Source: JAUIET01 sp964352475 (GTDB lineage: Bacteria > Pseudomonadota > Gammaproteobacteria > Pseudomonadales > JAUIET01). Taken from it: DNA of 64,000 nucleotides. The DNA is taken from contig CAYGSL010000004.1 in the NCBI GenBank assembly GCA_964352475.1, positions 104,125 through 168,124 of the forward strand, given 5' to 3'. Positions 60,237-64,000 of the stretch are shown here, piece by piece (position 1 is the first letter of the stretch; each line of letters begins with the position of its first letter). Below the pieces are notes generated by a model, which made no database searches, had not been told where the DNA came from, and worked only from the letters and a program-made list of their open reading frames with translations. Both the position numbers and the translations under genes were made by a program.

Positions 60237-61385
60237 TTAAGCCTCCAGTGCGGCCAGGCCAAGAGTGTCATTGCTTGCCAGCAGCTCACCCAGTTTTTCC
60301 AGCTGATGAGATCCGCCGCCCAAACTGTAGCTAATCATCTTGGCCCACAGAAAGTAGCGGTGTATCGGATATTCAACATCGGCGCCCATGCCTCCGTGCA
60401 GATGCTGGGCCGTACAGACCACACGATGCGCGCCTTCGCATGCCCAGAACTTCGCAGCGCGGATTTCAATGCGAGCATCCAGCCCTTCAGACAAGCGCCA
60501 AAGCGCCAGCCAATAAGTAGAGCGAATTGCCTCTACGTCAATAAAAGCATCTGCCATGCGCATGGCCAGTGCCTGGAAACTGCCGATAGGCACACCAAAT
60601 TGTTTGCGCTCGCTGGTGTATGCCGCTGTTTGCTTCATTGCAGACTCACTAACACCTGTTTGCAGGGCACAGTGCGCAACATTCGCGCGTTGCTCTATCC
60701 ATTCAATTATTTCATCGCCCTGGCCTTCTGCCCCCAGCAAAGAGTCTGCGGGTAATTGTGCGTCGCTAAACTGAATTCTTGCGTTCCATTTTCCAAGCAA
60801 GCCGAGTTGTTGGGCATGTACTTCAACCCCGGCATGCTCGAGGTCCACCAACATCACTGAGCGGCGACCAGACACGTCAACCGGCACAATCACATAACGA
60901 GCAATAGCACCGTCCTGCACACAATCAACCATGCCATTAAGCAACCAGCCCTGGCTGTTCTTGCTGGCGGCAACCGGCGTTACTCTGGCCGGGCGCATTC
61001 CCAGTTCAGCGATGGCCGCCGTTAGATTGTGCTCACCAGCAATCATGGGTTTTACAGCGGCTATTTGTTGTTGCTCGGTACCAAACTCAACAATGGGCAA
61101 GGCGCCAAGAACAAGATTCGCGAGCAGAGGAACAGGTGCCGCGTGTGCACCCTGTTCTTCGAGAATCATGCACAACTCTACCAGGCCCAGGCCGGACCCA
61201 CCCAGCGACTCCGGCACAGATAAACCCAACACGCCTTGCTCTGCGAGCAATGACCACAGTTCAGAGTCGTAATCCTGGCCGGCCCGGTTCAGCTCCAGCA
61301 AGCGGTCGGCGGTTGCCTTGTCGTTGAATATTTGATGAGCCAGCTCTTTAATTGCTACCTGATCTTCGCTTACAGAAAAATCCAT
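60237..61385 (-). CDS. Acyl-CoA dehydrogenase family protein
   Basis: A 382-residue flavoprotein of the ACAD fold: helical N domain (VAIKELAHQIFNDKATADRL), FAD segment (VTPVAASKNSQGWLLNGMVD), beta domain (GRRSVMLVDLEHAGVEVHAQQLG), and C domain (HCALQTGVSESAMKQTAAYTSERKQFGVPIGSFQALAMRMADAFIDVEAI). At the place of the MCAD-type catalytic Glu (YEGTSEIQ), it reads SLGGGSHQLEKLG, so the base is lost or elsewhere. Downstream of the TetR gene by 2 bases. Confidence 0.88.
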   Translation of the reverse strand: MDFSVSEDQVAIKELAHQIFNDKATADRLLELNRAGQDYDSELWSLLAEQGVLGLSVPESLGGSGLGLVELCMILEEQGAHAAPVPLLANLVLGALPIVEFGTEQQQIAAVKPMIAGEHNLTAAIAELGMRPARVTPVAASKNSQGWLLNGMVDCVQDGAIARYVIVPVDVSGRRSVMLVDLEHAGVEVHAQQLGLLGKWNARIQFSDAQLPADSLLGAEGQGDEIIEWIEQRANVAHCALQTGVSESAMKQTAAYTSERKQFGVPIGSFQALAMRMADAFIDVEAIRSTYWLALWRLSEGLDARIEIRAAKFWACEGAHRVVCTAQHLHGGMGADVEYPIHRYFLWAKMISYSLGGGSHQLEKLGELLASNDTLGLAALEA

Positions 61386-61387
61386 AG

Positions 61388-62140
61388 TTAATCCTCGGCG
61401 GCTATGCCGCTGACGTATTGAGTAAATTGCAGTCGATCTGCGGGCGGGTTTTGCAGGAACAGACCGCGATAAAAAATCACTGATAACAGCTCGGCAAGTT
61501 CTTGCTCGCTAACAGCTACGCTCAGCAGTGATTTATCTTCGTTGATATAGTAATCACGCAGCAGTGTTTCGCCGCAGCCCGCCAGGGTATACACCACCAG
61601 CAATGCTTGATGGTCGGTGAATTCTCCCGACGGAAACAATTTTGGCATTCGCGCAACCAGCCATTGCAGAGATTGCACAAACGATTCGCGCAACAAGGCA
61701 GAAAAATCGACATCTTCATCGGCGAGTTGCAGCAGACAACGCATTAGTCCGGGACGACTCGCATAGCTGCTAACTACAAGGCGATTGTGAGCGAGAATAC
61801 GCCCGAACCAGTCACCCCTGGAAACCCCACGCTCAATTTCTTCCAGTTCGCGTGATTGCGCAACAAAGTCCCCCAACACTTCAAGTGTCAGGCTTTTGAG
61901 GTCGGGAAAATAGTGATAGAACAAGCCGGTAGCAACACCGGCCTCGCTGGTGACGTCAGAAATTCGCATTGCGTGGTAACCACGCTTCTCCAGCACCCGC
62001 ATGGCCGCTCGCTTCAATTTGGCGCGCGCCTCTAGGCCCTTGGCACGCCGCACAGGGCCGCCAACGGTTGATCTGTTGTGCTGCGACAAATCGCTTTTTG
62101 TCGGCCGCCTGGGGTTCGCCTGAGAGTTTGCTTCATTCAT
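61388..62140 (-). CDS. TetR-family regulator
   Basis: A 250-residue regulator. The HTH is ARAKLKRAAMRVLEKRGYHAMRISDVTSEAGVATGLFYHYFPDLKSLTLEVL. A basic N-terminal extension of about 35 residues precedes it. The C-terminal part is the ligand-binding TetR_C region. It is immediately upstream of one acyl-CoA dehydrogenase and divergent from another, with a large palindrome in between, so it very likely regulates both. Confidence 0.92.
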   Translation of the reverse strand: MNEANSQANPRRPTKSDLSQHNRSTVGGPVRRAKGLEARAKLKRAAMRVLEKRGYHAMRISDVTSEAGVATGLFYHYFPDLKSLTLEVLGDFVAQSRELEEIERGVSRGDWFGRILAHNRLVVSSYASRPGLMRCLLQLADEDVDFSALLRESFVQSLQWLVARMPKLFPSGEFTDHQALLVVYTLAGCGETLLRDYYINEDKSLLSVAVSEQELAELLSVIFYRGLFLQNPPADRLQFTQYVSGIAAED

Positions 62141-62144
62141 TGTC

Positions 62145-62188
62145 TGAAATCATAGTTGAAACTGGATTCAATTTCAACTATGATTTCA
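62145..62188. promoter_or_regulatory. Palindromic operator with two mirror-image sigma-70 promoters
   Basis: TGAAATCATAGTTGAAA (62145-62161), 10 bases, then its exact reverse complement (62172-62188). On the plus strand this reads TTGAAA (62156-62161)-N17-TATGAT (62179-62184) toward the acyl-CoA dehydrogenase gene. By symmetry the minus strand reads TTGAAA (62177-62172)-N17-TATGAT (62154-62149) toward tetR. Each arm also holds two direct TGAAA repeats 12 bases apart. The TetR product is the likely ligand. Confidence 0.75.
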
Positions 62189-62213
62189 ACAGTCAAACTA
62201 TTAGGTCACCGCT

Positions 62214-63380
62214 ATGCATGTTGATTACACCGATTCACAGCGCGCTTTGCGCGGCGAATTGCGCGAATATTTTGGTGCGCTGATCAAGCCGGAGTACAAG
62301 GAAACCCTGCGCAATGCGGAAGGCGGCGATTTGTACAAATCCCTGATCCGCCAAATGGGTGAAGACGGCATGCTCGCACTTGGCTGGCCCAAGGAATATG
62401 GCGGTAAAGGCCTGACCAAACTCGAGCAGCTAATGTTCTTTGAAGAAGCGCTTCTGGCCGGCGCTCCGGTGCCTTTTGTAACCCTGAATACCGTTGGCCC
62501 GGCCATCATGGACCATGGAACTGAAGAGCAGAAAGCGCGTTTTCTGCCAGATATTGCGGCAGGCAAGCTGCATTTCAGCATTGGATACTCAGAACCAAAC
62601 GCAGGTACTGACCTGGCCTCATTGCAAACCGCAGCAGTGCGCGATGGTGATCACTATGTGATCAATGGCAGCAAGGTGTACACCAGCGCGGCCGAGGCGG
62701 CCGATTACGTATTTTTGGCTTGCAGAACCGACCCGGATGCACCGAAACACAAAGGTATTTCAATACTTTGCGTTGATACCAAAGACCCGGGCTTCTCTTT
62801 TGGCCCGCTGCACACGGTGGGCAGTGTGCGCACCAATGTGTCGTATTACACCGACGTGCGTGTGCCGGCTAACATGATTATTGGTGAGGAGAATAAGGGC
62901 TGGCGACTGGTCACCTCGCAGCTTAATCATGAACGCGTGGGCCTTGCTGCCTGGGGCATTCATGGCTGGAAACTGTTCGCACGCACGCTGCAATGGGCAC
63001 GTGAAGAGCACAATGGCCAGCGCGCCATAGACGACGCTTCAACCCAGCGCTCACTCGCCGAGGTATACGCCTATCTTGAAGCCATGCGGGTGATGAATGC
63101 ACGAATGTCCTGGCAACTGGACCAGGCGGAAATTGGCCCGGTGTTTCCATCGGCTATCAAGGTGTTCTCCACAGAAATACTGATCGAAATCTGCCGTCTT
63201 CTGATGGATATCGTCGGGCCGAATGCCCTGATTGCGGCACCCGATGAGGGCAGCGTGATGATCGGTGATCTAGAGCATGAGTATCGTCGCGCGCTAATAA
63301 ATACCTTTGGTGGCGGCGTCGTTGAAGTGTTGCGTGGTTTGGTTGCAACCTTCGGCTTAGGCATGCCTCAGCACCGCTAA
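62214..63380 (+). CDS. Acyl-CoA dehydrogenase family protein
   Basis: A 388-residue ACAD-fold flavoprotein: MALGWPKEYGGKGLTKLEQL-like N domain, FSIGYSEPNAGTDLASLQT flavin segment, VINGSKVYTSAAEAADYVFLACRTD and GPLHTVGSVRTNVSYYTDVRVP, and a C domain ending INTFGGGVVEVLRGLVATFGL. The usual catalytic Glu region reads FGGGVVE, not YEGT. ACAD pairs that form heteromers in long-chain or ring catabolism are one model. Divergent from the tetR/ACAD pair. Confidence 0.9.
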   Translation: MHVDYTDSQRALRGELREYFGALIKPEYKETLRNAEGGDLYKSLIRQMGEDGMLALGWPKEYGGKGLTKLEQLMFFEEALLAGAPVPFVTLNTVGPAIMDHGTEEQKARFLPDIAAGKLHFSIGYSEPNAGTDLASLQTAAVRDGDHYVINGSKVYTSAAEAADYVFLACRTDPDAPKHKGISILCVDTKDPGFSFGPLHTVGSVRTNVSYYTDVRVPANMIIGEENKGWRLVTSQLNHERVGLAAWGIHGWKLFARTLQWAREEHNGQRAIDDASTQRSLAEVYAYLEAMRVMNARMSWQLDQAEIGPVFPSAIKVFSTEILIEICRLLMDIVGPNALIAAPDEGSVMIGDLEHEYRRALINTFGGGVVEVLRGLVATFGLGMPQHR

Positions 63381-63506
63381 GCAGCACCGTTTGCGCATTG
63401 TTTGCACAAGTAAGAACCGAGTTGTAAGACCTCATTCTTATTAGACTTCAGCCCATTCCCGGCTACAGTTAAAGGTAGAGGAATCACACACTTACAGCGT
63501 ATCTTA

Positions 63507-64000
63507 ATGAAAATTCTGGCGATTTTTTGCGCAGCATTTATGCTGACGGTGCTACCCGGCACGCCGCTTTTTGCGCAGAGCGATAATTTATTCGGCGATG
63601 ACACTTCGCTGAGCGACGACGCATTGTTTGACAGCGATGAAACCGATGAGGAATTGTTTGGCGGTGACAGCCCATTGTCTGATGATGATTTATTCGGTGA
63701 TGACAACGCAGACGCCGAAACCACCACCGAGACCAAAGTCGACAACGCCGGCGCCAGCCATCTGGCTTTGTTTGCCGAAGAACGTTATCCGTCAGCCAAC
63801 ACCTGCAAAACCTGTCACGAGAAACACTACCAACAATGGGCAGTGTCACAACATGCTTACGCGCAGCTCAGCCCAGTGTACATGGCAATGCAAAATCGCA
63901 TTAATCAACTTACGAGTGGCACCAATGGCGATTTTTGTATTCGCTGCCATACGCAAGTGGGAATGAATCTGGGTGAATCCACATCGATATCAAATCTCGA
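63507..64000 (+). CDS. Multihaem c-type cytochrome, N-terminal fragment
   Basis: The gene runs off the right edge after 164 codons. A signal peptide (MKILAIFCAAFMLTVLPGTPLFAQ) is followed by an acidic low-complexity block with four imperfect units of the form S/T-D-x-x-LF-x-x-D (SDNLFGDD, SDDALFDSD, TDEELFGGD, SDDDLFGDD; residues about 25-70). Then the first haem motifs CKTCH and CIRCH appear in a cytochrome c554-like context (CHEKHYQQWAVSQHAYAQL). Electron-transfer role in the periplasm. Total haem number unknown. Confidence 0.8.
   Translation, partial: MKILAIFCAAFMLTVLPGTPLFAQSDNLFGDDTSLSDDALFDSDETDEELFGGDSPLSDDDLFGDDNADAETTTETKVDNAGASHLALFAEERYPSANTCKTCHEKHYQQWAVSQHAYAQLSPVYMAMQNRINQLTSGTNGDFCIRCHTQVGMNLGESTSISNL

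Noticed and set aside
1..64000. Looked for tRNA/rRNA genes, CRISPR arrays, insertion sequences and phage genes
   Set aside because: None seen: no clover-leaf-like intergenic sequences, no regularly spaced repeats and no transposase or integrase frames.

Overview
The window looks like chromosomal housekeeping DNA from a marine-type gammaproteobacterium of the Pseudomonas/Cellvibrio/Marinobacter kind. This rests on gene order: pilT | yggS-proC-yggT-metX-metW-rdgB-hemW; ftsY-ftsE-ftsX-rpoH; rsmD-coaD-mutM-rpmG-rpmB-radC-coaBC-algC-argB-pyrE-crc-rph-gmk-rpoZ-spoT-ridA-recG. These blocks sit in nearly the same order in Pseudomonas. I saw no tRNA, rRNA, CRISPR array, insertion sequence or prophage. 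Coding density is very high and strand switches are frequent.

Region by region. (1) 1-7.2 kb: the 5' end of pilT diverges from a methionine/proline/nucleotide-hygiene operon in which six genes (metX to a dioxygenase-like gene) are joined by five successive 4-base stop/start overlaps. (2) 7.2-14.4 kb: a ChrR-like double cupin, a small membrane protein plus HTH regulator pair, trmB, a DUF423 protein, then rpoH-ftsX-ftsE-ftsY reading leftward, and rsmD. The rpoH leader carries a near-perfect CIRCE (HrcA) operator that overlaps a sigma-E-like promoter. (3) 14.4-35 kb: coenzyme A synthesis (coaD, coaBC), base-excision repair (mutM), ribosomal proteins L28/L33, a Kef-type antiporter, radC, a long membrane-anchored AlgC, argB, slmA, pyrE, a Crc-type protein, rph, gmk, rpoZ with a long acidic tail, spoT, ridA and recG. 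dut, normally between coaBC and algC, is absent; a strong stem-loop is found there. (4) 35-47 kb: an outer-membrane DUF3187 protein, a YdjM-like protein, a three-gene leftward set (dicarboxylate symporter, exported helical protein, RoxA/MauG-like di-haem cytochrome), a rubredoxin-rubredoxin reductase fusion diverging from ubiA, a PPOX flavoprotein, a FemAB-like acyltransferase without a canonical start codon, and a PaaY-type hexapeptide protein. (5) 47-52 kb: bfr and bfd with Fur boxes, a TetR regulator, then a four-gene unit of a YfbK-like von Willebrand lipoprotein, an ECF sigma factor, a membrane protein placed like an anti-sigma factor and a 63-residue membrane protein. (6) 52-64 kb: gamma-glutamylcyclotransferase, DUF3604 protein, acyl-CoA desaturase, a DUF3482 GTPase/DUF2868 membrane pair, an exported M20 amidohydrolase, two divergent acyl-CoA dehydrogenases around a TetR gene, and the start of a multihaem cytochrome cut by the window edge.

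The most unusual control elements are two. The rpoH upstream region stacks possible HrcA, sigma-E and sigma-32 signals. The 62.14-62.19 kb intergenic region holds a 44-bp palindrome that encodes mirror-image TTGAAA-N17-TATGAT promoters on both strands, between a TetR/acyl-CoA dehydrogenase gene pair and a divergent acyl-CoA dehydrogenase. The least characterised gene unit is the von Willebrand/ECF sigma/membrane-protein operon.

All functional names come from reading motifs and gene order by eye; no database search was run. Start codons were re-chosen where the longest reading frame began far upstream of the recognisable protein.
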